Assembly (NCBI RefSeq): GCF_903679515.1
Contig: NZ_CAHOYM010000006.1
Location: 1 to 35,215 of the forward strand
Source of the DNA: Bartonella gabonensis
Lineage (GTDB): Bacteria; Pseudomonadota; Alphaproteobacteria; Rhizobiales; Rhizobiaceae
Direction of reading: 5' to 3'
Length of the DNA: 35,215 bases
A program made the translations under genes and the position numbers. Below, piece by piece: positions 9,086 through 17,920 of this stretch. The first letter of the stretch is position 1. Each line of letters starts with the position of its first letter. The notes below the pieces were generated by a model, which worked only from the letters and a program-made list of their open reading frames with translations, did not search any database and was not told the origin of the DNA.

Positions 9086-10018
9086 TTACACGCTCTCTTT
9101 AGAAACACTATGGCGTCCAAAATCAGGCACATCTATTTCCTGCCCTGCATCAATAATATTACGACGCACAGCGCGCGTACGGGTAAAAAAGTTAAACAGT
9201 GTCTCCCCATCTCCCAAACGAATTGCCTGTTCTAAAAAAGCAAGCCCTTCACTAAAACGACCCAACATTTCTAAAATAGCCTCCTTATTATGCAAACAAA
9301 TATCGCGCCACATAACAGGATCAGAAGATGCCAAACGCGTAAAATCACGAAAACCTGAAGCAGAATAAGCAATCACTTCCGAATTAGTGACTTTTTCTAG
9401 ATCACTGGCTGTCCCCACAGTATTATAGGCAATCAAATGCGGCAAATGCGAAACAATAGCCAACACAAGGTCATGATGTTTAGGCTCCATTTTTTCAACA
9501 CGCGCACCACAAGCTTCCCAAAACGCTGTCAATTGCGCTACAACCGCCGCATCACTATCCGCAAAAGGCGTTAAAATACACCAGCGATTTACAAACAAAT
9601 CAGCAAAACCAGCATCTGGTCCTGAATACTCTGTTCCAGCAATCGGATGTCCCGGAATAAAATGAACTGTTTTGGGTAATAAAGGTGCCATTTCTGCAAT
9701 AACCAATTCTTTTGTAGAACCAACATCACTCACAATCGCCCCTAGCTTTAAATGATCATGAATGTTTTTTGCCACCTCTGCACTTGCTCCAACAGGAACA
9801 GAAATAATAACGAGATCAGCCCCTTCAACAGCTTCTGCATTATCGGTTGTATACAAATCCCCGAGTTGCAATTCACGGGCTCTTTCCAATGTTTCTTGAC
9901 GACGCGTTGCAATAGAAATCTGAGCCGCAAGATTTTTCTTTTTAATTACTCTTGCTAAAGAAGAGCCAATCAGACCAATCCCAATAAGGGCTATTCTTTC
10001 AAACCGAATATGGAGCAT
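9086..10018 (-). CDS. tyrC: Prephenate/arogenate dehydrogenase
   Basis: 310-residue NAD(P)-dependent dehydrogenase of tyrosine synthesis, which decarboxylates prephenate to 4-hydroxyphenylpyruvate or arogenate to tyrosine; substrate choice cannot be read here. The N-terminal Rossmann motif is IALIGIGLIGSSLARVI (residues 9-25). DVGSTKELV, PGHPIAGTEYSGP (active-site His region) and the helical C-terminal domain with VSHLPHLIAYNTV and ASGFRDFTRLASSDPVMWRDI follow. The ATG at 10016-10018 is preceded by AAGGTGAG at good spacing. No chorismate mutase or ACT domain is attached. In many rhizobia a histidinol-phosphate/aromatic aminotransferase precedes it; that gene is absent here and a 386-bp gap lies upstream instead. 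Confidence 0.93.
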   Translation of the reverse strand: MLHIRFERIALIGIGLIGSSLARVIKKKNLAAQISIATRRQETLERARELQLGDLYTTDNAEAVEGADLVIISVPVGASAEVAKNIHDHLKLGAIVSDVGSTKELVIAEMAPLLPKTVHFIPGHPIAGTEYSGPDAGFADLFVNRWCILTPFADSDAAVVAQLTAFWEACGARVEKMEPKHHDLVLAIVSHLPHLIAYNTVGTASDLEKVTNSEVIAYSASGFRDFTRLASSDPVMWRDICLHNKEAILEMLGRFSEGLAFLEQAIRLGDGETLFNFFTRTRAVRRNIIDAGQEIDVPDFGRHSVSKESV

Positions 10019-10404
10019 TTCTCACCTTTAAAAACTCTTTGAAAACAGCAATAAAACCAAAACTATCTGCCTCTTTGTTCAAGAGTTATGTACCAAACAT
10101 TTAAAAAATCACAACCAGCAAGAAAATAAAATAATAAGGTTGCAAACAACAACCAATAATCACTTGGCACAAGCCATCAACAGATCATTTTATCTAGAAA
10201 ATGCCCCAAAAAATGATAGAGATCCTAACATCAAGCCTTAAAACTTGTCAATTCTTAACCCACAAGCACACCTCATGGCACCAAAGACAAATGCTCTTTC
10301 TTCTCTTGCATGGTCAAAACAACCGCTCTTTAATAAAACATCACCGTTTTACTTTAGAAACTTGTTATCTTAAAAAAACAATAAATCTTATACAATATTT
10401 TATT
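10019..10404. other. 386-bp gap between tyrC and holA, no gene seen
   Basis: Both flanking genes are on the minus strand. A plus-strand frame of 99 codons (10201-10500) runs into holA and shows no domain, codon or start support, so I treat it as chance. The stretch presumably contains the tyrC promoter; nothing else could be identified. Confidence 0.5.
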
Positions 10405-11445
10405 TTAAGCAGCCTTCTGGCGTCGCGCAACAATTGTAAGCCCCAGCAAAGCTTGGCGAATAATCGCTTCACTCAAAAGCGGATTTTTACGGCTTTCTAA
10501 AACAGCAGTTTGAATTCTTTCCATCGCATAAGAAATCTGTTCTAATTTCCAATATCTTAAAGCTTGTTCAACTGTTTTTTTGCGTTGAAAAAAAATCGGC
10601 GGCCGTGCTTGAGAAATCACGATAGAAGGAGATTTTCCTTCAATCTCCACTTGATAACGCAAAAGCTGCAGTTGCTGAAAATGCCTTTGTGCGGTACTCA
10701 AAATCAAAAAAAACGCACCACTCAATAGAGCATTTTGACTAAAATGCGCCTCAAAGCTTGATACATCACCCAATAAAAGAGCATCAATCACCTCATCGAA
10801 AGAAACAGCACTTACATTACTCACGATAGCTTTCACATCCTCAAGAGTAATCTGTCTATCAGCAGCATAAAAACAAAGCTTCTCTAATTCACTTCGAGAA
10901 ACAAGCCGATCTGCTCCCAAACTTTCATGCAACCACTTGCGTGCATCCAAATAAATGCTCTTTTTAAAACAACCCACAACCTCATCAATCAGAGCATCCA
11001 GAGAACGAGCATCATCAGCAAAACAAGGCAGAGCCATCGCTTTTGCTGCCGTTTCAACAACATTGCGCAACCCTGTTCCTTTTTTCAAATCTCCCGCCTC
11101 AATGAGAATAAAACTCTTCTCTGGAGGCTCTTCAATGAGAAGCTTCAAGGCTGTAAGAAAACCTTTTTGATTAGCACCATTAGAGATCCATATCAAACGA
11201 TCGCCTCCAAAAAGTGATAAAGTGCGCGCTTCATTTTCCAAACGTGCGGGATCTTTATCAATCTCGGCTGCATCCAAGCGAATTGTTGAAAACGGATCAT
11301 CTACTGCTATCTGTGTCAGTTTAGCAAAGCGTTGTGCAGACTCACAGACAAGCCCCCGATCTGGTCCGTAAACGAGTACAATAGGAAAAGCACGTGAAAG
11401 ACGCGTTAGAAAATGACCAACTTCATGCGCTTTTTTCTGAGCCAA
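10405..11445 (-). CDS. holA: DNA polymerase III subunit delta
   Basis: 346-residue clamp-loader subunit that opens the beta sliding clamp during replication. It has the family N-terminus AQKKAHEV, VLVYGPDRGLVCE (a P-loop-like region without a functional Walker motif, as normal for delta), a central ALPCFADDARSLDALI segment and a helical C-terminal domain with LLLGDVSSFEAHF. The length is usual. The start is TTG at 11443-11445; MAQKKAHEV matches the family N-terminus as I know it, so the start is credible although no strong Shine-Dalgarno is seen. It begins 4 bp after the stop of the broken ABC ATPase gene, which suggests an old shared transcript. Rhizobia usually have lptE upstream, so the ABC operon next door is an unusual neighbour. 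Confidence 0.92.
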   Translation of the reverse strand: MAQKKAHEVGHFLTRLSRAFPIVLVYGPDRGLVCESAQRFAKLTQIAVDDPFSTIRLDAAEIDKDPARLENEARTLSLFGGDRLIWISNGANQKGFLTALKLLIEEPPEKSFILIEAGDLKKGTGLRNVVETAAKAMALPCFADDARSLDALIDEVVGCFKKSIYLDARKWLHESLGADRLVSRSELEKLCFYAADRQITLEDVKAIVSNVSAVSFDEVIDALLLGDVSSFEAHFSQNALLSGAFFLILSTAQRHFQQLQLLRYQVEIEGKSPSIVISQARPPIFFQRKKTVEQALRYWKLEQISYAMERIQTAVLESRKNPLLSEAIIRQALLGLTIVARRQKAA

Positions 11446-11449
11446 AATA

Positions 11450-12243
11450 TTAATCCATTAACAATTCATCATCATCAAGAGCTTCCCCACGAACTTTTTG
11501 AAACATGCCAATTAAATCATTGACTTTCAAGCCTTGACACTCTTCTTGACAGATATCAAAAATCACTTTTCCGCCATGCAACATCAAAGTGCGATCTCCA
11601 TGATCAAGAGCTTGGCGCATAGAATGCGTCACCATAATAGTTGTTAATTTTTTCTCTTCAACGATTTTTTCGGTCAACTGCATCACAAAATCAGCCATTC
11701 CAGGATCTAAAGCTGAGGTATGTTCATCAAGCAGCAAAACATCCGCTTGCGCCAAAGTTGCCATCACAAGACAAACCGCTTGGCGTTGCCCCCCGACAAA
11801 CTGTCCATAGGATTATGGATATACGCTTCAAGACCAATGCCTAATTTTGCAATTTCATCTCGAAAAAATTGTCGTTTCTGGTGATTTAAAGCTGAACGCA
11901 AACCACGGCGACTCCCGCGAAGAGCAGCAAGAGCCAAATTTTCTTCAATTGTTAAAGAATCGCAGCTTCCCATTGATAAATCTTGAAAAACACAAGCAAC
12001 CTTTCCCACACGCTCACTGACTGATTGCCTAGAAATATTTTGTCCATTGATGATCACTTTTCCTGTGGTAGGCAGAGTTGCACCTGCTAAAACACTCAGC
12101 AAAGTTGATTTACCAGCGCCATTTGAGCCGACAACCGTCACAAAGCTCCCACTATTAATCTTGAGATTAAGATCAATTAAGGCTTGTTTTTCCACAGGTG
12201 TTTGCGGTTTAAATGTAACTCCAACATGTGAAAACTCAATCAT
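11450..12243 (-). pseudogene. ABC importer ATPase (TrpZ-like), frameshifted in the signature motif
   Basis: Full-length nucleotide-binding domain in two frames. The 5' part (11764-12243) has Walker A GSNGAGKST (residues 39-47), a Q-loop at VACVFQD and the beginning of the signature, DSLSGG. The 3' part has Walker B ADVLLLDEHTSALDP and the H-loop MVTHSM. The break is in a run of six C on the plus strand (11789-11794). A seventh base restores LSGGQRQAVCLVMATLAQ, exactly the expected signature and following helix. As it stands, translation stops at a TGA ten codons later, before Walker B, so the product would be inactive. It overlaps the repaired end of the permease gene by an ATGA. Context and similarity point to the TrpXYZ-like family of ABC importers; the substrate is unknown. 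Confidence 0.88.
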
Positions 12244-13132
12244 GTTTTACGCCTCCCCCAACAACGTGGTATAACAAGGACTAAAAAACGAGCAACGCAG
12301 TGATCAATTGCAAATCTGTCGATGTATCAATACCAATCCCATTGGCCTCAAAAGCAAATCGCACCGCAACGCGGTAAAGAACAGAACCCTCAACACAGCT
12401 CACAATAATCCAAAAGATATTGCGCGTACGAAAAAGAGTTTCTCCAATAATCACCGCTGCTAAACCAAAAACGATTGTACCAGCTCCACCGGTAATATCG
12501 GTAGCAATCGCAGTTTGAATATAAAGAGAGCCACCAAAGGCAACACAGGCATTAGAAAGCCCCATACCAAAATAAATCAATGCGGATGTATGAATGCCTT
12601 GCGCTGTAGCCATCCGCGGATTAGCTCCCATTGCACGCATCGCAAGATCTATTTCACTTTCCAAAAAGCGCCAAATCAAAAATGCCACAATGAATAGTAC
12701 AGCAGCAATAAAAAGAGTACGCACAAAGATATCAGACAAGCCAAACATGTTATAAAAGGGTGTTAAAGCCGTATCAGAAAGCGCCAAATTAATATTAGAG
12801 CCTCCCATAATCCCCATAATACGAAGATTAACTGTATAAAGTGCTGACATTGTTAAAATAGAAGCCTAAAGATTTAGAATGCCGAAACGCAAATTAAGCA
12901 AAGCTGTTACCAAACCTGCCAGCATACCAGCACAAAAAGCACCAGCCATAGCTGTCCACGCATTAAAACCTAAAAGAATCAACACACCGCAAACACAGGA
13001 GCCAAGAAGAAATGATCCATCAACTGTTAAATCAGGAAAATCCAAAACGCGAAAAGAGAGATAAACCCCTATAGCCACAAACGCATAAATAAGGCCTAAT
13101 TCCATAGCGCCAGAAAAAGAAAATATATTCAT
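12240..13132 (-). pseudogene. ABC importer permease (TrpY-like, BPD_transp_2), nonsense codon and frameshift
   Basis: Polytopic permease of the branched-chain-amino-acid type. The N-terminal part (12866-13132) has MELGLIYAFVAIGVYLSFRVLDFPDLTVDGSF, characteristic of TrpY-like permeases (positions about 10-41). An in-frame TAG at 12866-12868 interrupts it after RFGILNL; reading through gives ASILTMSALYTVNLRIMG, which continues the family. The second part (12281-12850) has the EAA-like loop ESEIDLAMRAMGANPRMA. Near its end, a T run shortened from seven to six (about 12279-12285) truncates the tail; one added T gives LVLVIPRCWGRRKT and a stop that overlaps the ATPase start. Two independent lesions indicate a true pseudogene rather than a single sequencing error. 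Confidence 0.87.
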
Positions 13133-13195
13133 GTAAAGACAATCCCCATAAAAACTTAACGTACTTTTATTGTATCAACACCCTATCAACAAAAA

Positions 13196-14174
13196 TTATT
13201 GAATCACTTTTGTCGCACGGTCAATAACGGCCTGAGGAATAACAATTCCCGCCTTTTTTGCTGCTTTCAGATCAATTCGAATGTCATTATTAACCGCCTG
13301 TACCACATCAATATCGCCAAGCTTTTCACCCTTTAGAATACGCACCACCAATTTTCCAGCATCAACCCCAACATCGTAGAAATTCACACCTTGGGTCATA
13401 AAAGGCCCTCTCCCAATAGCATTAAAATCGACAGTAAATAGAGGCATATTTGCTTCCTGTGCAACTTTTACTGCTCCCTCTAAAACAGAAAGCACCGTAT
13501 TATCAGCAGGAATAAAAACAATATCCACCTTACCAATTAAAGCGCGTGTTGCAGCCTGAACATCAGAAGGTTTTGGTGCTGATGAAGAAATAACTTCAAT
13601 ACCAACTTTATTTGCCACCTCCTTTAAAGTCTTCAATGTTGCAACAGAATTGGCTTCAGAAGCATTATAGAGAAAACCAATTTTTTTTTAAATTTGGTTT
13701 TACTTCTTGCACAAGTTTAACACTTGCTTCCACATCTATGCGATCAGAAGATCCGGTTACATTTCCACCAGGTTTAGTAAGCGAAGGCACTATTTTGGTT
13801 CCAACGGGATCAGAAATCGCAGCAAAAACAATAGGAATTGTTTTTGCTGCCGCAAGCATTGTTTGGGCTGAAGGTGTGGTAATTGCTACAATAACATCGG
13901 GTTTATCACCAACAAATTTACGTGCAATTTGTGTTGCTGTAGAAATATTGCCCTGAGCTGATAAAAAGGTAAGTTCGAAATTTTTCCTCTTCTTATACCC
14001 ATTCTCTGCAAGCGTATCGATAACCCCTTTACGAACAACATCTGCAGCAGGATGTGCCATAATTTGTGTAACTGTAACCTTAATGTGTTTAACGTCATCA
14101 TCAGCTTTTGCAAAGGACTGCATCATAAAAACAGCTGCAATCATAATGCATAATATAGTGACTCTTTTCAACAT
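13196..14174 (-). pseudogene. ABC importer substrate-binding protein (TrpX-like, PF04392), frameshifted
   Basis: Periplasmic binding protein with a signal peptide (TILCIMIAAVFMMQSFAKA, cleavage about residue 24). The first half (13665-14174) has the family motifs MAHPAADVVRKGVIDTLAENGY, ITTPSAQTMLAA and ISDPVGTKIVPSLTKPGGNVTG at about residues 38-145. The frame is lost in an A run (T run on the plus strand, 13681-13689) of nine; eight restores KPNLKKIGFLYNASEAN, which leads straight into the second half (13196-13636). The second half has IPADNTVLSVLEG and NDIRIDLKAAKKAGI. The family binds tryptophan in streptococci (TrpX); here the ligand is not known. First gene of the broken operon, divergent from tRNA-Gly. 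Confidence 0.87.
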
Positions 14175-14302
14175 TCTACTCCGCCCCTTTTTTGCAATAA
14201 TTAAAGAGCAGTCAATTTATTGAAGAGTACTATCAAAATCAATCTTTATTTTTATTTTTGAAACATTTACAAAATAAATCAGACTGACATGTTATTTTTT
14301 TC

Positions 14303-14331
14303 TTGCAATTCGCTAAAGCCTACGCCATACA
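14303..14331 (+). promoter_or_regulatory. Possible promoter of tRNA-Gly
   Basis: A -35-like TTGCAA (14303-14308) is followed after 17 nt by a -10-like CATACA (14326-14331), about 37 bp before the tRNA. The matches are moderate (4/6 and 3/6), so this is a suggestion from position and spacing, not a firm site. Confidence 0.3.
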
Positions 14332-14368
14332 GACAGCATCTGAAGCAGAATATGTTTCGAATCGGTGA

Positions 14369-14443
14369 GCGGGTGTAGCTCAGGGGTAGAGCACAACCTT
14401 GCCAAGGTTGGGGTCGTGGGTTCGAATCCCATCGCCCGCTCCA
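14369..14443 (+). tRNA. tRNA-Gly(GCC)
   Basis: Complete 75-nt cloverleaf including an encoded CCA. Acceptor stem GCGGGTG/CGCCCGC, D stem GCTC/GAGC, anticodon stem CAACC/GGTTG with loop TTGCCAA (anticodon GCC at 14401-14403), and T stem GTGGG/CCCAT with TTCGAAT loop. All stems pair. The flank downstream holds phage-like debris, consistent with use of the locus as an integration site, but no repeat of the tRNA 3' end was found. Confidence 0.97.
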
Positions 14444-14445
14444 TT

Positions 14446-14490
14446 TAAATCTTGTGTTGCGTGAGATTTACATTTTTGAATGTCTTTTTT
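14446..14490 (+). terminator. Possible intrinsic terminator after tRNA-Gly
   Basis: Two consecutive AT-rich hairpins: TAAATCT/AGATTTA (14446-14452 with 14464-14470) and ACATT-TTTG-AATGT (14470-14483), the second followed by C and six T. Position and U-tract fit a terminator; the weak stems keep confidence low. Confidence 0.4.
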
Positions 14491-14686
14491 AGCTTATCAG
14501 CAGATTTTGTATATTTTGACATCTCATTTTGTACCAATTTATTTTCTTTCAAAGTTTTTTAAGAGGTTCCTCAAAGGGTTTTCAAAGACCTTTCAAAGGA
14601 TGTTTTAAGATTCGTCATTTTTTGAAGAATCTATTGGATTTTACTCCTCGACCATCGGATAATAATTTTTAGCTCAAGCGAATTTT

Positions 14687-14833
14687 TTAAAAAATTACTC
14701 TTATCTGCCAAGTCCTAAACCGTATAAAGTAATCTTTAAAAGTAAGAGGAGCATTTTCTGTTGCTCCATGACGTTGTTTGGCAATAATACCTTTAGCTTT
14801 GCCAAGAGTATTATTCCCAAGAGTATTATTCAT
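14687..14833 (-). pseudogene. C-terminal remnant of a DnaB-type replicative helicase
   Basis: A 48-codon open frame reads LGKAKGIIAKQRHGATENAP followed by LTFKDYFIRF. This matches the C-terminal end of DnaB helicases (pattern KAEIIIAKQRHGPTG...F...TRF). Just upstream, in another frame, ARDNE resembles the YRDE(Y) element that precedes this motif in DnaB. Two 15-nt copies of AATAATACTCTTGG(G/C) stand in tandem at the fragment's 5' end. The Walker motifs and N-terminal domain are absent, so this is a relic, probably of a prophage helicase or a second dnaB. Stop codon at 14687-14689. Confidence 0.55.
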
Positions 14834-15082
14834 TGTCTCGTGCTATCGCGAAGATAATTTTTTAGGTGGATCTTTTGCAGCCTTACAGTTTATAGAGGCT
14901 TATGTAAAAGAATTTGGGATTACCTTTGAACTGACGTTTTTATAGCCCCAATATTGAAAGATCAATTTAAAATGATGAGCAATTATAGTGACAACAAATG
15001 TTAAACAAAGCAAAAATCGACTTATCGTTAGAGAATAATTTTTTTTTCAAAGGTACGTTTTTTACCAAAATTGTGTTCTCAA

Positions 15083-15808
15083 ATGCAGGTTATTGATTTT
15101 TCAAATGGAATATCTTCTCTTAATTCAACATTTGCTTCAGACACATTCAACATTATCTCTGCTAAAAATTTACAAGAAACGATCCCTGTAGACCAAGCAA
15201 AATTCATAATCGATTCCTTTAATGCACAGAAACTCCCTTTAGCTTGGTGGGTTGGACCTCATTCGTCTCGTTTTAAAGTTTATGAAGTTCTCTTATCTGT
15301 TGGTTTAGAACATGTTGAAACAGAGGTGGGCATGGCAGCTTTAGCGCAAGATATAGACTCACATATTACTTCTCAGCCGGATAACTTCAAAATCAAGGAA
15401 GTTGAATCACTTCAAGATTTTAGAGATTACGGAAATGTTATGGCCTCAGTATTCGAACCTTTTGATAAAGAAGCCGTCATATTTTATAAAACAATAGGTC
15501 ATTGTTATAAAAAAGATCCTAATGTAGATCTGTTCGTTGGTTATATAAATAACAATCCTGTAGCCATATGTTTTTGTATTAAAGCGGATGAAATTGGTGG
15601 AGTGTATGATATTGCCACCAATCCAGATTTTCAGAAAAAAGAGATAGGGACATTCATGACAAAAATTGCTATTGAGCATTTAAAAAGAAAGAAATGTCAT
15701 GTGATTGGTATGCAAACATCATACGAGGGTATTGGCATTTATAAAAAATTGGGTTTTATAAACTTTGGTGAATTCAAAGTTTATTCCAATAAACACATGA
15801 TCATTTAG
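15083..15808 (+). CDS. GNAT family N-acetyltransferase, altered acetyl-CoA loop
   Basis: 241-residue protein. The N-terminal half contains FNAQKLPLAWWVGPHSS (about 46-62), seen in a two-part GNAT family in which a helical domain precedes the catalytic fold. The C-terminal half (about 105-235) is a GNAT domain: VYDIATNPDFQKKEIGTFMTK is motif A and GIGIYKKLGFINFGEF motif B. The acetyl-CoA loop, normally R/Q-x-x-G-x-G, reads Q184-K-K-E187-I-G189, with Glu replacing the first Gly, so activity is doubtful. The ATG at 15083 lacks a Shine-Dalgarno and a TTG lies four codons upstream; the N-terminus may be truncated. The gene is AT-rich, has no operon partners and lies between a helicase relic and 1.1 kb of empty DNA, which suggests acquisition. 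The substrate is unknown. Confidence 0.75.
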   Translation: MQVIDFSNGISSLNSTFASDTFNIISAKNLQETIPVDQAKFIIDSFNAQKLPLAWWVGPHSSRFKVYEVLLSVGLEHVETEVGMAALAQDIDSHITSQPDNFKIKEVESLQDFRDYGNVMASVFEPFDKEAVIFYKTIGHCYKKDPNVDLFVGYINNNPVAICFCIKADEIGGVYDIATNPDFQKKEIGTFMTKIAIEHLKRKKCHVIGMQTSYEGIGIYKKLGFINFGEFKVYSNKHMII

Positions 15809-16935
15809 CGGTGGATTCTCTTTTTACTCATCAATTAAGATAATTTATTATTTTCAACAAAACCCAAATATAGCCAACCAATCGATACAGTCAGAGAAAT
15901 TTAGCCAATCTCCTTTAATACTGATCGTGGAAAGCGCGAAAGCAAATACTGAAAATCACAATTTCGTCATAGTTTATTCAATGGTTGCTCCATTCGTCAA
16001 TTGATAGAAAAAATCTCTGCTTAAAAAAATAACCAACGGAGATTTAAAGATTATTTAAGGCTGCTTTATGCGTATTGTTTCTTTTTTTTAAATCACAGTT
16101 GATGATGAGATAACACTTCACGCGAATTGTATTAATATTTAGAAGAAATTGACTAAAAGTTTTTTTGGATTTCCAACACATCATCTGAAAAACAAGAGTA
16201 ATTTTCTTTATACTTGTTGTGTAAACAGCGCAGACATCGTTTGATCATTCTCCTCACTTAAACAAAAGCTTATCTAGAAGAATCTTCAAAAAAAAATAAA
16301 TCAATAATTTGATTTACAAAGATAATTTATCATTATTAATATTGAGCAAGCATCCAAAATATCATAGGATTATCTCATTTCAAATCTCTATCTATTAATC
16401 ACTCCCAATCATCTGCTTGCGCATCACAAGCGGAATTGATGTATCGATAAAATTCACTTGAAGAAAAGGAATAAAAATTTTTCTTATAGACGCTCTGAAA
16501 TATCAAGAATTATCGTAACATTGGGGGCTAAAAATAGTATAGGAGCACTCCTTTCACCTTCAAAGCGTAAAAATAGAAAGCATAATAGCTTTTACATTTC
16601 ATAGAGGCCTTAGACCATTCACGAACGTTATAATGAAATGGATGTGACAAACTTGAGAGAAGCCTCTTTAAAGCAAACTATTTTACATGAAGAACATAAC
16701 TTCAATCCAGATAAGGTAAAATAAGGTGTTAGAACGATCATAACGCATAATAAAATCAGACCAGTTTAAATCTTTAATGGTAACATCCGCTAAACGAATT
16801 TCTCTCTAATTCTTCTTAAATATAAAACAACTGGTAAGCTACAATGCGCTAAAACTTATCAGTCATAAGTCCCAAACAGCCGATAATGACGAAATAAATT
16901 CATAGAGTGAAGATTTTTCACAATCAATTGTTGTA
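15809..16935. other. 1.1-kb intergenic region, no intact gene
   Basis: No reading frame with protein-family support on either strand, no tRNA and no strong terminator. The only structure I can point to is 16500-16680, a diverged copy of the DNA upstream of the broken cobW-like gene (see repeat entry). The rest is probably decayed coding DNA. Confidence 0.5.
16500..16680 (+). repeat. Diverged repeat, copy 1 (partner at 21017-21200)
   Basis: The blocks CAAGAATTATCGTAACATTGG and, about 100 nt later, TATAATGAAATGGATGTGA and CTCTTTAAAGCAAACTAT line up in order with CAAGAATTATCATAACATTGG, TATTATGAATGGGGTTGA and TTCTTTAAAACAAAACCAT in front of the cobW-like pseudogene. The similarity is patchy and judged by eye. 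It may mark the former upstream flank of a lost second copy of that gene. Confidence 0.4.
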
Positions 16936-17790
16936 TCAATCTTTCCATAATGCATAAAAATGATGAAGCGGTCCTCGCCCTTTCCCTACTTTTAAAGCAT
17001 GTGAAGCAGATAAAGCGCCATGTATATAATCTTTTGCTTGTTTAACAGCGCGGTCCAAAGGTTGTGTAGGTAAAAGAGCTGCAATGGCGGCAGAAATGGT
17101 ACACCCTGTCCCATGATCATGAGTGATTGAAAGACGAGAAGCTTCAAGCATAACAAGATTTTCACCATCACAATAAAGATCTGGACTAGAACAATCATAA
17201 CTTTCTGTACTATTTCTGGTAAGCGCGCTCAAATGTCCCCCTTTTAACAAAACTGCATGACACCCTAGCGTCAAGAATCTTGGAACATATTGATACATAG
17301 TCTCTAAAGACCATTGTACTTCACATCCCAATAACAGGGCAGCTTCCGGCAAATTTGGTGTGATCAAAGTTGACATCGGTACAAGAACATCACGCATAAT
17401 TTCAATGGTGTCAGGCTGTAAAAGCACATCTCCACTTTTTGCCACCATAACGGGATCAAAAACAATAAAACGCGCTTTATGATAAGCAAGACGTTCTGCA
17501 ATAGCCTGCGCAATCTGAGCATTTGCAACCATACCAATCTTAACGGCATCAACATGGATATCCTCAAAAACAGAATCAATTTGATCTGCAACAAAAGAAG
17601 CATCCAACGCCTGAAAAGAACGCACCCCCTGAGTATTTTGTGCAACAACAGCTGTAACGACACTCATACCATAAGTTTTCATAGCAGAAAAAACCTTCAA
17701 ATCCGCCTGCATTCCAGCACCACCAGAAGGATCTGTTCCCGCAATAGATAAAATCCGTGGAATAAAAAGTTTATCTTTTTGTAATTCCAT
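16936..17790 (-). CDS. thiD: Hydroxymethylpyrimidine/phosphomethylpyrimidine kinase
   Basis: 284-residue ribokinase-fold enzyme that phosphorylates HMP and HMP-P to HMP-PP for thiamine synthesis. SIAGTDPSGGAGMQADLKVF near the N-terminus binds substrate, VAQNTQGV follows, FDPVMVAKSGD lies in the middle, and THDHGTGCTISAAIAALLP (about residues 230-250) carries the anion hole and catalytic Asp/Cys region. An ATG at 17788-17790 with AAGAGAT upstream is preferred over the TTG one codon earlier. No other thi gene is nearby and I see no TPP riboswitch upstream, so it may serve salvage of HMP. 130 bp separate it from divergent plsC. Confidence 0.93.
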   Translation of the reverse strand: MELQKDKLFIPRILSIAGTDPSGGAGMQADLKVFSAMKTYGMSVVTAVVAQNTQGVRSFQALDASFVADQIDSVFEDIHVDAVKIGMVANAQIAQAIAERLAYHKARFIVFDPVMVAKSGDVLLQPDTIEIMRDVLVPMSTLITPNLPEAALLLGCEVQWSLETMYQYVPRFLTLGCHAVLLKGGHLSALTRNSTESYDCSSPDLYCDGENLVMLEASRLSITHDHGTGCTISAAIAALLPTQPLDRAVKQAKDYIHGALSASHALKVGKGRGPLHHFYALWKD

Positions 17791-17920
17791 CAATCTCTTT
17801 CCTTCTGTTTTTAAATATCAGAAAATGAGTTACCGAAAAAATAGATGTTTGAAAAAACATAAAGAGAGATGTTTTCTCAGGTAAATTACGTTATATATAC
17901 GCTCTTTTTGTAGATATAAA

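Larger units (their letters stand above)
14444..15082. other. Degraded region between tRNA-Gly and the GNAT gene
   Basis: No intact gene. Bases 14687-14833 hold a replicative-helicase remnant (separate entry). Around 14540-14605 the motif TTTCAAAG recurs imperfectly. On the plus strand near 14865-14946 a short open stretch reads GGSFAALQFIEAYVKEFGI before a stop; I do not recognise it. Taken with the tRNA and the acetyltransferase, this looks like the eroded left end of an old phage or island insertion (inference). Confidence 0.45.

Noticed and set aside
10201-10500. Plus-strand 99-codon frame between tyrC and holA
   Set aside because: Runs antisense into holA, composition looks non-coding and no family is recognised.
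14540-14605. Recurring TTTCAAAG motifs, possible tandem repeat or CRISPR-like array
   Set aside because: Irregular spacing, only three or four short imperfect copies and no spacers; most likely AT-rich sequence bias.
17800-17920. Possible TPP riboswitch between thiD and plsC
   Set aside because: The conserved CUGAGA-type core and ACCUGA motif of the thi box are not present in the right order on the minus strand.
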